A DNA stretch of 64,000 bases. Source: Streptomyces sp. PTY087I2. Its GTDB lineage: Bacteria > Actinomycetota > Actinomycetes > Streptomycetales > Streptomycetaceae. Where the stretch lies: NCBI RefSeq assembly GCF_001687325.1, contig NZ_LZRD01000001.1:62001-126000 (forward strand). Direction: 5' to 3'. Shown here piece after piece: positions 50,090 through 60,700 of the stretch. Position 1 is the first letter of the stretch, and each line of letters starts with the position of its first letter. Under the pieces are notes generated by a model. It searched no databases and was not told the DNA's origin. It saw nothing but the letters and a program-made list of their open reading frames with translations. The position numbers and the translations under genes were made by a program.

Positions 50090-52162
50090 GGCTGCTCTGT
50101 GGTGGGCCACTTCGTCGGCGTCCTCTCGTGCCGGGTTCCAGGCTGCCGCGCACAGCGATTCGGACACGGCGGCGGTGTAGCGGGCGGCGGCCAGCCAGTA
50201 CGCGGCGAAGCCGTCGGTGTCGGCCGGGAGCAGACGGCCGAACAGATCGCGATCACGTTGGGCCGCCGAGGCGCACAGGGCGGTGAGCAGTGCGGCGGCC
50301 GTGGGGAGACCACCGCGGCGGAGCCGACGGGTCTCAGCGCTGACGTCGCCCAGCATGCCGAGGGCGACGCGGCCCGCGGGAACCGTCTGTTCGACCCGGC
50401 GCTCCAGGAGGTACAGGGGCGATTGCGCGCCGGGTCCCGCGGGCTGTGGCGGGGCGAAGTGCGCGGGGGCGGCCGGGTCCGGGAGGTCGGCGCGGCGCAG
50501 CCGGTCGAGGCCGAGGTCGATCGTGCCCTCGCCGATCGCGCCGTCGCCGGTGGGGTGCGAGCACGCGAGGAGGGTGAGCCGGGGGTGGGCGGCGGGAACC
50601 AGGCGGCCGATGATCCGCAGCCGGGTCCCGGGCGCCGCGGCCAGCAGGGCCAGGTTGTCACGGTGGGCCAGCGCGGGGTCGTCGTCGGCGACGGCGAGCC
50701 GGACGAGGACGCCTCCTTCGCACAGCGCGAGCAGGCAGGTGCCACCAGGTTCCCGTACCGCGCCGAGGAGTTCGACGTCCAGGAAGAGCAGGTCGCCGCC
50801 GGCGCCGTCCGGGTCCGCGTACCGGGAGGTGGACCGCAGGGCGCGGGCAGCCTGTTCGGCCGGTGGCGTCTCCCACAGGGCGGCGAGCGGCGCTTCCGTC
50901 CAGGCCGCGCCCCGGGCGGTAACGGCCTTGACACCCTTTCCGGCGCCCAGTCTGCCGTCCGGCGAGACCGTCGCTCCCGAGACGGCCAGGCCGGCGCGGC
51001 CCAGCTCCCGGTGGGTGAGGGCGCTGTCCCCCAGCCGCACGGCCCGGTCGGCGACCCCGAGGGCGCGCCCCACGCCGCCGGGCGCCACGTCGCCGACGGT
51101 GAAGAGCCGGCCGTCGGCTGCGGCGACCCAGGTGCGGACGCCGCCGTGCCCCGAGTCGGTGACCACGGGTTCGGTGAACAGGCCGTACAGGCGGAGCGAC
51201 CCGTCGGGGCTGTACGGGCGGCGCACCCGCCCTCTGACGGCCTCCAGCTCCGCCCCGGACGCCGTCCCCACGCGGCGGGCGGTGCCCAGGAGTTCGGCCA
51301 GGGCGGTGACGAGGTCGGCGGTGCGGTACGACGGGTCCCCGGCGCGGGCCGCGCGCAGCAGCGTGACGACGGAGAGCGCGGCGCCCGCGGCGCGGGGCAG
51401 GTTCCGGAGCCGGGCGGTGTGCGCGGCCCGCAGAAGAACGGACTGGGTGACGGCCCCGGCCCCGTCGACCCCGACCTCCAACACGGCGGCGCCAGCCGCC
51501 CACAGAGCGTCGGCGGCGGCACGTTGGTCGGGGGTTGCTGTGTCGGGGGCGGGGGCGATGTTGGGGGTGGGGGCGGTGTCCTTCGCGGACGCGCGGGCGG
51601 CGTCGGGGGCGGTATCCGGCGCGAGGGCTCGGGCGGTATCGGGGGCGGGGGCGAGGCCGGAGCCGGTGTCGGGCGCCGGGGCAAGGCCGAGGGCGGCGGC
51701 CGGGTCCGGTGCTGAGGCTGCTCCGGGGGCTTCACGGGTGTCGGCCGGCCCAGGCGCTGCGGCCGCCCCGGGGGCTTCCGGGGTGGGCTGTTCGGCCGAC
51801 CCGGGTGCCGAGGCCGCTCCAGGGGCCCCCGGGGTCTCCAGGGTGGGCGGAGCGACCGGCTCCGGCGCCGGGTCGGCCACGGGGGCGGCGCAGGCTGCGG
51901 CCGGGCGGTGGACGCAGGCCGGGGCGAGAAGGCAGCCGCAGGTGATGTCCTCGGCCCTCGCCACCACCCCGCCCGGGGCGTGCAGGCGCAGCTCGGTCTC
52001 GTCGTCGACCTCGATCGTCGCGGTGTCCCCGTCGCGGTGCGTCGGGCGGGCGGCGAGCTTGGCGACCGCCGCGTCCAGGCGCTTGCGCAGCCGGGGCGAA
52101 AGGCCCTCCACGAGTGTCGCCGTGACCTCCGGCGCGACGGGCGGCAACCGGTCGGCGTTCAT
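50084..52162 (-). CDS. SWIM zinc-finger protein (YehQ-like), last gene of the large operon
   Basis: A 692-residue protein. The SWIM motif CxCx5CxH is clear: C75, C77, C83 and H85 in TCGCLLAPACVH. An Ala/Pro-rich repetitive linker follows (about 92-215). The remainder (RLRNLPRAAGAALSVVTLLR, RLYGLFTEPVV, CLLALCEGGVLVRLAV) is a conserved but unassigned C-terminal region. SWIM domains bind nucleic acid or protein. The ATG at 52162 overlaps the TGA of the VWA gene (ATGA). E. coli yehQ is the nearest counterpart I know. Convergent with aacS: the two stop codons abut at 50084-50089. Confidence 0.85.
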   Translation of the reverse strand: MNADRLPPVAPEVTATLVEGLSPRLRKRLDAAVAKLAARPTHRDGDTATIEVDDETELRLHAPGGVVARAEDITCGCLLAPACVHRPAAACAAPVADPAPEPVAPPTLETPGAPGAASAPGSAEQPTPEAPGAAAAPGPADTREAPGAASAPDPAAALGLAPAPDTGSGLAPAPDTARALAPDTAPDAARASAKDTAPTPNIAPAPDTATPDQRAAADALWAAGAAVLEVGVDGAGAVTQSVLLRAAHTARLRNLPRAAGAALSVVTLLRAARAGDPSYRTADLVTALAELLGTARRVGTASGAELEAVRGRVRRPYSPDGSLRLYGLFTEPVVTDSGHGGVRTWVAAADGRLFTVGDVAPGGVGRALGVADRAVRLGDSALTHRELGRAGLAVSGATVSPDGRLGAGKGVKAVTARGAAWTEAPLAALWETPPAEQAARALRSTSRYADPDGAGGDLLFLDVELLGAVREPGGTCLLALCEGGVLVRLAVADDDPALAHRDNLALLAAAPGTRLRIIGRLVPAAHPRLTLLACSHPTGDGAIGEGTIDLGLDRLRRADLPDPAAPAHFAPPQPAGPGAQSPLYLLERRVEQTVPAGRVALGMLGDVSAETRRLRRGGLPTAAALLTALCASAAQRDRDLFGRLLPADTDGFAAYWLAAARYTAAVSESLCAAAWNPAREDADEVAHHRAAS

Positions 52163-55100
52163 GCGGTCTTCTCCCCTATCCAACGGGCCAGTTCGAGTGG
52201 GCTGAGGGCTGCCACGGGCATCCCGGCGGCCACGAGCTGCCCGGCGACGCCCGTCGAATACCGGGGCCGACCGGCATCGTCGAGGCTCGCGCACCCGAGG
52301 ACGTGGCAGCCGGTGTTCACCAACGCTCGCACCTCGGCCAGCAGTCCGGCGAGCGGCGCCCCCTCCTCGAAGTCGCTGATGACGACAACGAGGGTGCGCG
52401 AGGGCACCTCGATCAGGCCGCGGGCGTGGCGGAGCCCGGCTGCGATGTGCGTTCCGCCGCCCACGCTCACTTCGAGCAGGAGGGAAAGGGGGTCGCGCAC
52501 ATGGCCGGTGAGGTCGACGACCTCCGTGGAGAACGCCAGGAAGTGGGTGCTCAGGGTCGGCACCCCGGCCAGGACGGAGGCGGTCAGCGCGGACCAGATC
52601 GTGGAGGCCTCCATGGATCCGGAGACGTCGGTGACCAGGATCAGACGCCAATCCGCCGATCTGCGGGCGCGGCTGCGGAAGACGGGCTTCTCGGGGATCA
52701 CCTGGATCGTGCCGTCGGCCGTACGGCGGGCGGTGGCCAGATTGGCGTGGAGGGTGCGCGGCAGATCGAGCCGACCGCCGGGGCGGCGGGTGGGCCGGGC
52801 CGTCGTCGTACCGGTCAGCGCGGGTCGCAGCCGGGTGGCAAGCTGCCGGGTCAGTTCGTCGACCAGGTGGCGCACCAGCGGGCGGAGCGCCGCGAGGCGG
52901 GCTTCGGGAAGGCCGCCGGCGTACTGCAAGATCGTCCGGAGCAGTTCTACGGAGGGCGTGGCGGCGGCCGGGTCGAGTTCGGCGAGGACGTCCTGCCGCC
53001 CTGTCACGGCCGCGGCGGCCAGGACCTCTTCGCGAACACCGGGGCCGAACAGTGAGGCCAGTTCCTCGGACCACTCGCGGACGCCGGGGAACGACGGCTC
53101 CCGGCCACCGCCCGCTCCGGAACCGTCGCGCCCGGGGATGCCGCTACGGGAACCCTCGCCGTGCCCCGCGCCGTACAGCTCGTCCAGCGCGGTCGCGAGA
53201 CGGGCAGCTCCGGACGGCAGCCGGTCGGCACTCCGACCGAGCACGAGCCGCCACCGGTCGGCGGGCGCGAGGGTACGGGAGGGAGCCTGCGCGAGGGTCG
53301 CCTCGGCAGGGGGTTCCGTGGCTGGGGCCGCCTTGGTGAAGGCCGCCGTGGCAGGGGCCTCGATGGGGGTCGCCTCGGCGGGTGGTGCCGTGGCGAGGAC
53401 CGCCTCGGCAGGGGGCACGGTGGCGAGGGCCGCCTCGGCAGAGGGTGCAGTGACGGGGACGACTGCGGTGGGGGTCGCCATGGTCGGGGGCGTCATCGTG
53501 GCGGGGATCGCCCCGGTGGAGGACGCCGTGGCCGGGACCATCGTGGCGGGGAGTGTCGTCGCGGAGGCCTCCTCGGCCGGGGCCACGGTTGCGGCGGCTG
53601 CTGCCCCGGTGAGGGGCGCCATTGTCAGGGGCGTCATCGTGGCGGGGATCGCCCCGGTGGAGGACGCCGTGGTCGGGGCCGTCGTGGCGGGGAGTGTCGT
53701 CGCGGAGGCCTCCTCGGCCGGGGGCACAGACGCGGCGGCTCCCCCAGCGAGGGGAGCAGTCGCGGGGGCAACGGGGTCGCCGGACGGCGGCGGGAGCCCG
53801 TCGTCGTGGGCGGGTGCCGCGAACGGAAGGCCGAGTACCGTCAGCAGCTCCCGGGCCGCGAGGTCGGCGGCCGTACGGCGGGCCAGCTCGGCCGGATCGT
53901 CGGCGTCGAGGTCGTCCACCCGTTCGCCCAACCGCTCCTCGACGGTGCCCAGCAAACGGTCCCGGGCGGCCGGGCTCAGGGTGTCGAAGCCACCGCGCAG
54001 CGCCGGCAGCCGGGCCAGGAACGCGGAGTCGTCCAGCTCGACGACCCGGTCGAGCAACGGGTCCAGGGTGCCGACGCCGACGGTCAGCAGCGGGCCCGCG
54101 ACCGTCAGGACGCCGGAGAGACGGGCGGTGAGCATGGCCCGGGAGGTGCTGTCCACGGCCCCGTCCACCCAGGAGGCGACGCGCTCACCGAACGCTTCGG
54201 CCTCTTCGTGGCCGGTGAGCACCCTGACCGCTCCGGCGGCCGCGGCGATCAACGGGGCACCGTCGGCGGCCAGCCGGGCGAGGGCATCGGTGAGCCGGAT
54301 GCCGCCCAGCCGGTCGGCCCGCTGGGCCAGTTCGAGCAGGGCGCGGGCGTCCTCCGGCTTCTCGGAGCCGGTCAGGCCCTCGACCTGGCGCACCGCGGCG
54401 GCGGTCAGCAGCTCCGCCGCGTGCGCGGTGCGGGCGGCCCTGGCGGTGTCCGGGGCCGCCGGGCCGCCTGACGGCCCGCCGGAAGCGTCGGACGGTACGT
54501 CGGAGCTGTCGGGCCGGTTGTCGGGGCCGCCCGTCACCGTCAGGCCCGGCAGATGGCCCGCGTCGATACGGTCCAGCAGGTCGAGCCCGGCGAGGAGTTC
54601 GGGAAGGGTGCCGCTCGCGGGGAGCACGGCGGCCAGTTCGGTCAGCCGGTCGTCGGCCGGGCCGGGCAGCCCGCACGCGGCGGCCTCCGCGAGGCCGCGG
54701 ACGACCTGGGCGGCCGTCGGACCGCCCTCCGCGCGCTCGGCCGCGTGGCGCTGCCGCAGCACACCTTCGGCCGCCTGGGCCGGGGTGACACCACGGGCCC
54801 CGGCGGCGGTGAGCATCGCGGCGGTCGCCGGGGTCCACCGCACCCGCCAGCGCGTCGTCAGCCCTTCACCGCCCGCCGCGCCGGTCACCTCCTGCTCCTG
54901 CGCGTAGGGAATGCCGCACACCGTCAGCCTGCGCAGCAGCAGTTCGCGGCGACGGTCCAGGGCGGAGCGTGCCGGATCGAGCCGAAGGTCGCGCGGTGCC
55001 TTCTCGTGCGCGTCCTGCGGCCCGGGAAGCGCCAGCGCCGCGGTCTCGGCCTCGACGGCGGGGCTCAGTCCGCTGCGCGGGGCGGCGGGCGCGGGCCTTC

Positions 55101-56541
55101 CCGTGCGGGCTCCGACGAGTACGCGTTCGAGGGCCTGGGCGACAGCGCGGCCCGTGCCGTAGGTCTCGCCGCGCCCCAGCACCGTCTGGACGGCTTCCAG
55201 GAGTTCGCCGCGGCCCGGCGCGGGCAGATCGCGCAGCCGGGCCAGGTCACCGGCGACCCGGACGATCTCCCGGCCGTCCGCCGGCCCGTAGGGGTGGCCC
55301 TGTTCGCGCAGGGCGGCGCAGAGACGTACGGCGGTACGGACCAGCGCCTCGTGCACGGCCGCCGGGTCCCCGGCGGCCTCCAGGACGGTGTGCTGCCACT
55401 CCGGGTCCCGGATACCGGCCGGGTAACCGGAGCGGGAGTCGAGCAACGGATACGTGTACGGGATCAGGGAGACCGTGCACGAGGCGTCCCCGGCAGTGCC
55501 GTCGGGGTCCCCGCCCGCGCTCGCCTCCGGTGCCTCGGCCAGGCCCTGCGTTCCCGGCTCCGACACGGCAGCCAGGTCCGACTCCTCGGCCTTCCCCGCA
55601 GCCCCAGCGGTCCCTGCCGCCCTGCCCGCCCCACTCACCCCCGCCGCAGACATCAGCAGCGCCGGAGTGTGAAAGGCACCCACCACCACCGCGGGCCGCC
55701 GTCCGTTCGCCAGGGCCTCGGCGACATGTCCGCGCATGCATGCCTCGCGTACCAGGTCCGTGCCGTGCACCCCGCCCCGCGCCTCGGCCTCGTAACGCAG
55801 CGCCCAGCCGGTGAGCAGGGCTGCACGGCGCAGCGCCTCGGGTGTCGAACCGGGTGCCTGTGCCTCCACCAGGCGGTCCCACAGGTCGTCGCCGTCCCTG
55901 CCGGTGAGCCGGGACCGGAGCGCGTCGGACAGCCCGTGCCCCTCCCCCGGCACGGGTGCGGAGGCTGCGCCGGGAACGGGGGCGGGAGCTCCGTCGCGGC
56001 CCTCCGCCCACGCCCGGTCGGCCAGAGGCAGGTCGCAGGCCACGGCCGGGACGCCGTTCCTCGCCGCCCAGCGCAGCGCGACCAGTTCGGGCGAGAAGTC
56101 CGCGAACGGGTAGAAGGCCGGGCCCCGTTCACCTGCCGAACCGACTCCGGGCACAGCGGCCAGCGCCACCGGGGCCTCGGTCTCCTCGTGGGCGAGCCAG
56201 CCCATCCAGGGCTGGAACTCTGCGGGCAGTTCGACGAGAAGCACGTCGGGGGCCGCCGCGTCCAACAGGGCGGGCAGGGCCGCCGCCAGCGAGGGCGCGT
56301 GGTGACGCACCCCGATCAGGAACGGCGCCCCGGGACCCGCCGCCGCAAGGGCCTCCACCGCGGCTTCCGCGGTGGCCAGTCCGCCCTCCGGACCCCGCAG
56401 GAGGGAACCGGCGGTCGGCACCTCGGCGCCGGCAGTCGACACCTCCGCAGTGACGCCCGCCCCATCGGCGCCCGCCACCGCCAACGTCCCCGTACCAGCC
56501 CCGGCCCCGGCCCCGGCCCCGGCCATCGTCGACTCGTTCAT
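52159..56541 (-). CDS. DUF5682-VWA fusion protein (YehM+YehP-like)
   Basis: A 1460-residue protein. An Ala/Gly-rich start (AGAGAGAGAGTGT) is followed by a DUF5682-like part from about residue 70 (GVRHHAPSLAAALPALLDAA, VLLVELPAEFQPWMGWLA). The centre (about 920-1100) is a low-complexity Ala/Pro/Thr repeat. The C-terminal VWA domain (about 1290-1460) keeps the MIDAS residues: LVTDVSGSMEAS, SVGGGTHIAAG and VVISDFEEGAPL. MoxR ATPases act on VWA partners in known systems. In E. coli the two parts are separate (yehM, yehP), so this is a fusion. It starts 3 bases after the MoxR gene. Confidence 0.85.
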   Translation of the reverse strand: MNESTMAGAGAGAGAGTGTLAVAGADGAGVTAEVSTAGAEVPTAGSLLRGPEGGLATAEAAVEALAAAGPGAPFLIGVRHHAPSLAAALPALLDAAAPDVLLVELPAEFQPWMGWLAHEETEAPVALAAVPGVGSAGERGPAFYPFADFSPELVALRWAARNGVPAVACDLPLADRAWAEGRDGAPAPVPGAASAPVPGEGHGLSDALRSRLTGRDGDDLWDRLVEAQAPGSTPEALRRAALLTGWALRYEAEARGGVHGTDLVREACMRGHVAEALANGRRPAVVVGAFHTPALLMSAAGVSGAGRAAGTAGAAGKAEESDLAAVSEPGTQGLAEAPEASAGGDPDGTAGDASCTVSLIPYTYPLLDSRSGYPAGIRDPEWQHTVLEAAGDPAAVHEALVRTAVRLCAALREQGHPYGPADGREIVRVAGDLARLRDLPAPGRGELLEAVQTVLGRGETYGTGRAVAQALERVLVGARTGRPAPAAPRSGLSPAVEAETAALALPGPQDAHEKAPRDLRLDPARSALDRRRELLLRRLTVCGIPYAQEQEVTGAAGGEGLTTRWRVRWTPATAAMLTAAGARGVTPAQAAEGVLRQRHAAERAEGGPTAAQVVRGLAEAAACGLPGPADDRLTELAAVLPASGTLPELLAGLDLLDRIDAGHLPGLTVTGGPDNRPDSSDVPSDASGGPSGGPAAPDTARAARTAHAAELLTAAAVRQVEGLTGSEKPEDARALLELAQRADRLGGIRLTDALARLAADGAPLIAAAAGAVRVLTGHEEAEAFGERVASWVDGAVDSTSRAMLTARLSGVLTVAGPLLTVGVGTLDPLLDRVVELDDSAFLARLPALRGGFDTLSPAARDRLLGTVEERLGERVDDLDADDPAELARRTAADLAARELLTVLGLPFAAPAHDDGLPPPSGDPVAPATAPLAGGAAASVPPAEEASATTLPATTAPTTASSTGAIPATMTPLTMAPLTGAAAAATVAPAEEASATTLPATMVPATASSTGAIPATMTPPTMATPTAVVPVTAPSAEAALATVPPAEAVLATAPPAEATPIEAPATAAFTKAAPATEPPAEATLAQAPSRTLAPADRWRLVLGRSADRLPSGAARLATALDELYGAGHGEGSRSGIPGRDGSGAGGGREPSFPGVREWSEELASLFGPGVREEVLAAAAVTGRQDVLAELDPAAATPSVELLRTILQYAGGLPEARLAALRPLVRHLVDELTRQLATRLRPALTGTTTARPTRRPGGRLDLPRTLHANLATARRTADGTIQVIPEKPVFRSRARRSADWRLILVTDVSGSMEASTIWSALTASVLAGVPTLSTHFLAFSTEVVDLTGHVRDPLSLLLEVSVGGGTHIAAGLRHARGLIEVPSRTLVVVISDFEEGAPLAGLLAEVRALVNTGCHVLGCASLDDAGRPRYSTGVAGQLVAAGMPVAALSPLELARWIGEKTA
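53491..53599 (-). repeat. 109-bp direct repeat, copy 1, in the VWA gene
   Basis: This segment recurs nearly identically at 53632-53740, 141 bases away, a multiple of three, so the frame is kept. It encodes part of the central Ala/Thr/Pro stretch (SSTGAIPATMT repeated). A recent tandem duplication is likely, and length variation among strains is expected. Confidence 0.75.
53632..53740 (-). repeat. 109-bp direct repeat, copy 2, in the VWA gene
   Basis: Second copy of the repeat at 53491-53599, differing at a few positions. The unit spacing is 141 bases (47 codons). Confidence 0.75.
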
Positions 56542-56544
56542 CCC

Positions 56545-57768
56545 TCAGCTCTCCAGCACCGCGCGCAGGTCCCACAGCGCGCGCCACGTGGCCGACCCCT
56601 GCTCCGCTCGCCTGCGCACCGGCCCGTCCCAGTACCCCAGCAGCCGTGCCGCGTCGGCCAGGTCATCCTTGCGGACGACGCCGAGCAGATGACCGGGCAG
56701 CAGCGAGAGCACGTCCCGGTCTCCGGGGAAATAGGCGGCGGCCAGGCCCAGGGAGCCCGCGACGGAAACGGCCTCCGCCGTGCTCATCACCGTGGAGGGG
56801 CGTTCGACCTCCCAGCCCTCCACGGAGCGGCCCTCGCGCAGGTCCCGGAAGGCGGTGACGAGGGCTTCGAGGACCGCGTCGTCCACCTGGTAGGCGGCGC
56901 CCACGCGTTCGACGGCGGCCCGCGACTGGCGGCGGACGAGTGCGGTCTCGGCGTCCACGTCGCCGATGGGGCCCACGGTCTCGAAGTTGAAGCGCCGCTT
57001 CAGCGCGGCGGACATCTCCGAGACGCCCTTGTCCCGGAGGTTGGCCGTGGCGATGAGGGTGAAGCCGGGGGCCGCGTGCACCTGGGCTCCCGCACCGCCC
57101 GCCAGTTCCGGCACCGCGATCCGCCGCTCGGAGAGCAAGGACACCAGGGCGTCCTGGACCTCCGGCAAGCAGCGGGTGACCTCTTCGACGCGGGCTACGG
57201 CCCCCCGGGTCATGGCGGTGAGGACCGGGGACGGAACCAGGGCCTGTTCGGTGGGGCCCTGGGCGAGCAGCAGGGCGTAGTTCCAGCCGTACTTGAGCTG
57301 GTCCTCCGTGGTGCCCGCGGTGCCCTGCACGGTGAGCGCGCTGGTCCCGCAGACGGCCGCCGACAGCAGCTCGGAGAGCATGGACTTCGCGGTGCCCGGT
57401 TCGCCCACGAGAAGCAGCCCGCGTTCCCCGGCGAGGGTGACCACACACCGTTCGACCAGGGCGCGTTCGCCGACGAACTTCTGCTCGATCACGAGGCGGC
57501 GCGGCACTCCGGCTCCGGGCCGGGCCCCCTTCGGCAGGCTCAGGGCGTCACCCGCGCTGCCCATCACGAAGGTGACGACGGCCCGGGGGGTGAGCAGCCA
57601 GCCGGGCGGGCGGGGGCCGGAGTCGTGCGCGGCGAGGAAGGCCAGCTCGGTGGCGTACCGGTCCTCGGGCGGGGTGATCTGCCGTGGCTCGTGGCCGGGG
57701 GCTGTCGCCTGGCCGGGGATGTCTCCGGTGGTGGTGCTGTCCGGGGTGGTCGTGGTGTCGTTCGTCAT
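56545..57768 (-). CDS. MoxR-type AAA+ ATPase (YehL-like)
   Basis: A 407-residue MoxR-family ATPase. Walker A is LLVGEPGTAKSMLSEL; the Walker B region reads AVARVEEVTRCLPEVQDALV; sensor 1 is TLIATANLRDKG; and RRFNFE holds the arginine finger region. An N-terminal DUF-like segment of about 100 residues precedes the fold. The ATG at 57768 overlaps the TGA of the upstream 1748-residue gene, so the two are coupled. MoxR proteins work as chaperone-like remodellers, usually with VWA partners, and the next gene encodes one. Confidence 0.9.
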   Translation of the reverse strand: MTNDTTTTPDSTTTGDIPGQATAPGHEPRQITPPEDRYATELAFLAAHDSGPRPPGWLLTPRAVVTFVMGSAGDALSLPKGARPGAGVPRRLVIEQKFVGERALVERCVVTLAGERGLLLVGEPGTAKSMLSELLSAAVCGTSALTVQGTAGTTEDQLKYGWNYALLLAQGPTEQALVPSPVLTAMTRGAVARVEEVTRCLPEVQDALVSLLSERRIAVPELAGGAGAQVHAAPGFTLIATANLRDKGVSEMSAALKRRFNFETVGPIGDVDAETALVRRQSRAAVERVGAAYQVDDAVLEALVTAFRDLREGRSVEGWEVERPSTVMSTAEAVSVAGSLGLAAAYFPGDRDVLSLLPGHLLGVVRKDDLADAARLLGYWDGPVRRRAEQGSATWRALWDLRAVLES

Positions 57769-60700
57769 CGGCGGCGGCCCTTCCGGGTGGCGCGGGTGTC
57801 CAGTTCTTCGAAGGCGGGGGCGTCGCCGCCCCGGACCCGGGCCCAGGCGGCTGCGTACAGCGCGGGGACGGGGAGGTGGGGCAGGATCCGGGCGGACCCG
57901 GCCAGGGGGTACAGGCTTTCCTTCCAGGTCTCCAGCGGCAGCCCGGGGGCTCCGCGCTCCAGCCAGCCGCAGGGCAGGAACAGGGTGCGGCCGGCGCGGG
58001 AGCGCTTCGCCTCCACGACGAGGTCGGTGGCGGCGAGTTCCGCGCGGGCCTTCTTGATCCGGGCCGGCTTCCACTCGGTCCAGCGGACGCAGTTGCGGTC
58101 CGTGGGGTCGGGCAGGGCGAGCAGCATCAGGTAGAGGGCGGCGGCGTCCGTGCTCAGGGCGAGGGCGTCGGCCGTCTCGGCCACCAGGTCCGGCACCGTA
58201 CGCGTGGGGTCCTGGGCCGGGTGGTGCGCGGAGCCGTCGGGTGCGCCGGCCGAGACCAGTGCGTCGGTCTCCTGGTCGAGCAGGGCGCGCAGGGCGAGGA
58301 GGTCGCCGGTGAGGTGGGGGCTGACGGTGCCCTCGACCAGGCCGAACGCCGGGTCGTCGGGGCCTGCCAGGCCCGCCGGGCGGATGAGCAGCTTCTCGTT
58401 GTTGCCGTAACCGGGGGTGAGGAGCAGCGCCGATCCGGCCCGGACCATTCCGTCGGCCTCGGCGCCGCCGGACTCGGGGAGCCCGTGCGCGGCGCGGATC
58501 GCGGTGCCGAGGGGGATCCCCGAATCGGTCCAGTCGAGGCCGATGTCCAGCACCAGTCCCGGGTCGGCGAGGCGGCTGCGCAGGGCCGCGAGGCCGACGG
58601 GCAGGTGGGCCCGCAGGGGGTGCCCGTACGGCAGCGTGTACGCGAGGGTGCGCAGGGCGGTCAGGGCGTTCGCGACCGCTCCGCGCGCGCTGACCCGGTG
58701 GAGGGCCGGGCGGGCGGTGCCGTCCGGTACGGGGGTGCCGTGGGCGAGCCAGCTGCGGGTGCCCGCGTTGAGGATCAGGTCGACGGAGGCGGCCGTGGCG
58801 CCGCTGAGGTCGAGGTCCAGTTCCTCGGGGACGCGGACGAGGGAGCCCAGGTGTTCGCCCCATGCCTCGGCGGCGGCCCGGACGTCGGGGCCCGTGGACC
58901 ACAGCTCGGCCGGGTCCTCGGGCAGCAACGCGCGGAGCACGGTGTGCCGTTCGTCGCGGGGCAGGGCGTCCAGCCGGTCCTGGGCCGTCTCGAAGGCGCG
59001 GGTCTTCGTACCGAGAAGGGCCAGCGCCTCGGCGCCGGGCTCCTCGACGGCCGCCGACAGCAGCGCGGTGGCCTGGAGGGGGCCGATTCCGGTGGCCGTG
59101 TGGAACGCCTCGGCGGCTTCCGGACGCCAGGGCGCCGGGCCCTTGTCCCGGACCAGGGCGGTCAGCCGGGTGAGCCGGTCGCGGGCGATGCCCTGCCGGT
59201 GGACGTGCTCGCGGTCGAGGGTGAAGCCGGGGACGGGTCCGAAGGCTCCGGTCGGGTCGTGGTCCAGGGCGAGCCAGCGGACCGCGTCGTCCCGGGAGTT
59301 GCGGCCTTGCTCGGCCAGGATCACGACGGTGCGGGAGCCCTTGCGGAACACCTGGCCGAGGCGGTGCACGGCCTCGGGACGTCCTGTCCGACCGGGGGCC
59401 GCCACGTCGAGCGGTTCGATGAGCTCCACCCGCCGGACCGTGCCCGCCGGGTCGGCCAGCGGGCCCGCGGCGAGCGCCTCCAGCAGCACGAGGAGTCCGG
59501 TGCGGTGCTCGGCGGAGGTGGCCTCCGAGGCGGCCCGGTAGGCCAGTTCGGGCAGCTTGTCGAGGAGGGAGGTCCAGGTGACGGATACCCCGGGCACGGT
59601 GTACTCGTCGCGCTGCCAGCCGTCCACGGGGGTGAAGGGGACCTTCGACGGCGTGGGCGGGCCGAACGCCGGCTCGCCGCCGAGGACGTGGTTGACGGCG
59701 AGGATCTGCCGGATCACCGTCCACCGGTGTCCCCCTCCCCACCAGCTGCCGCGCATCTGCTCGGAGCCCCAGGCGGTGGCGGCCCGCAGGGTCGTGTCGT
59801 CGCCGTGCTCGGGCTCGTGGTCGAAGAACATGCCTTGGGTACGTGCGGTGTTCCGGGGCGTGACCGGCTGCGCGGGCGCGGGCGGTTCCAGGTACTGGGC
59901 GACGGCGACGGCCCGGTCCACGGCGTTCCGTACGAGCGCGGTGACGCCCGCGAGCAGGCGTACGTCGGACACCTCGGGCAGCACCCGGGCGACGGCCTCC
60001 TGGCTCATCTCCCGCGACGAGGGCCCGGTGTACTCCTCGACCGCCCGGAACGCCTTGAGGTGCCGGGCGACCGCGGCGGCGACCTCCTCGAACAGCTCGT
60101 CGGCCCGGGCGTCCGTCAGCTTCCGCAGGGCGGCGGAGCCTTCCTCGTCCCTCGGGCGCAGGGCGTGCCAGTAGACGGCGGGAGGCACGTAGGGGGTGCC
60201 CGCCGCGTCGTTCCCGCCGGAGGAGTCGGTGCCGACGGACCACAGGCCGCCGCCGGTGCCGTCGGTGTCCGCCGGGTGCGCTTCGACGGACCGGTGGCGC
60301 AGGACCACGACGGGCCGCGACCCGCCGGGCAGGGTGAGGGCGCCGAGCGGCACCACGGTGGCGCCGTCGGGCAGCGGGTGCGGCAGGGCGACCGTGTGGC
60401 CGTCGGGGGTGCCGGCGACGGTCCGGTCGCCTTCGGCGGGGGCGGCCGTGCCGGGCTCGGTGGCGGTGCGGCGGACCCAGCGGCCGAGGACCGTGCCGTC
60501 CGTGCCGAACGGGGTGGTCTCCAGACCGGGCTGGAGGGGCAGCACCTGGCAGTGCTCGGCGAGCAGCCGGGTGCCGTCCTGCACCCCGGAGCGGAGGAAG
60601 GCGGGGAGGGAGGCGCGGCCGTGGGTGCCGCTGACCGGGTCGTACTCCAGCCACACCGTCCGAGTGCCCTGGTGGCCCTCCCGCCAGTGTCCGGTGCCGT

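Noticed and set aside
50099-52205. Plus-strand frames of 538 and 662 codons opposite the SWIM gene
   Set aside because: No recognisable domain; Gly/Ala/Arg rich; overlap with the SWIM gene and its repeats.
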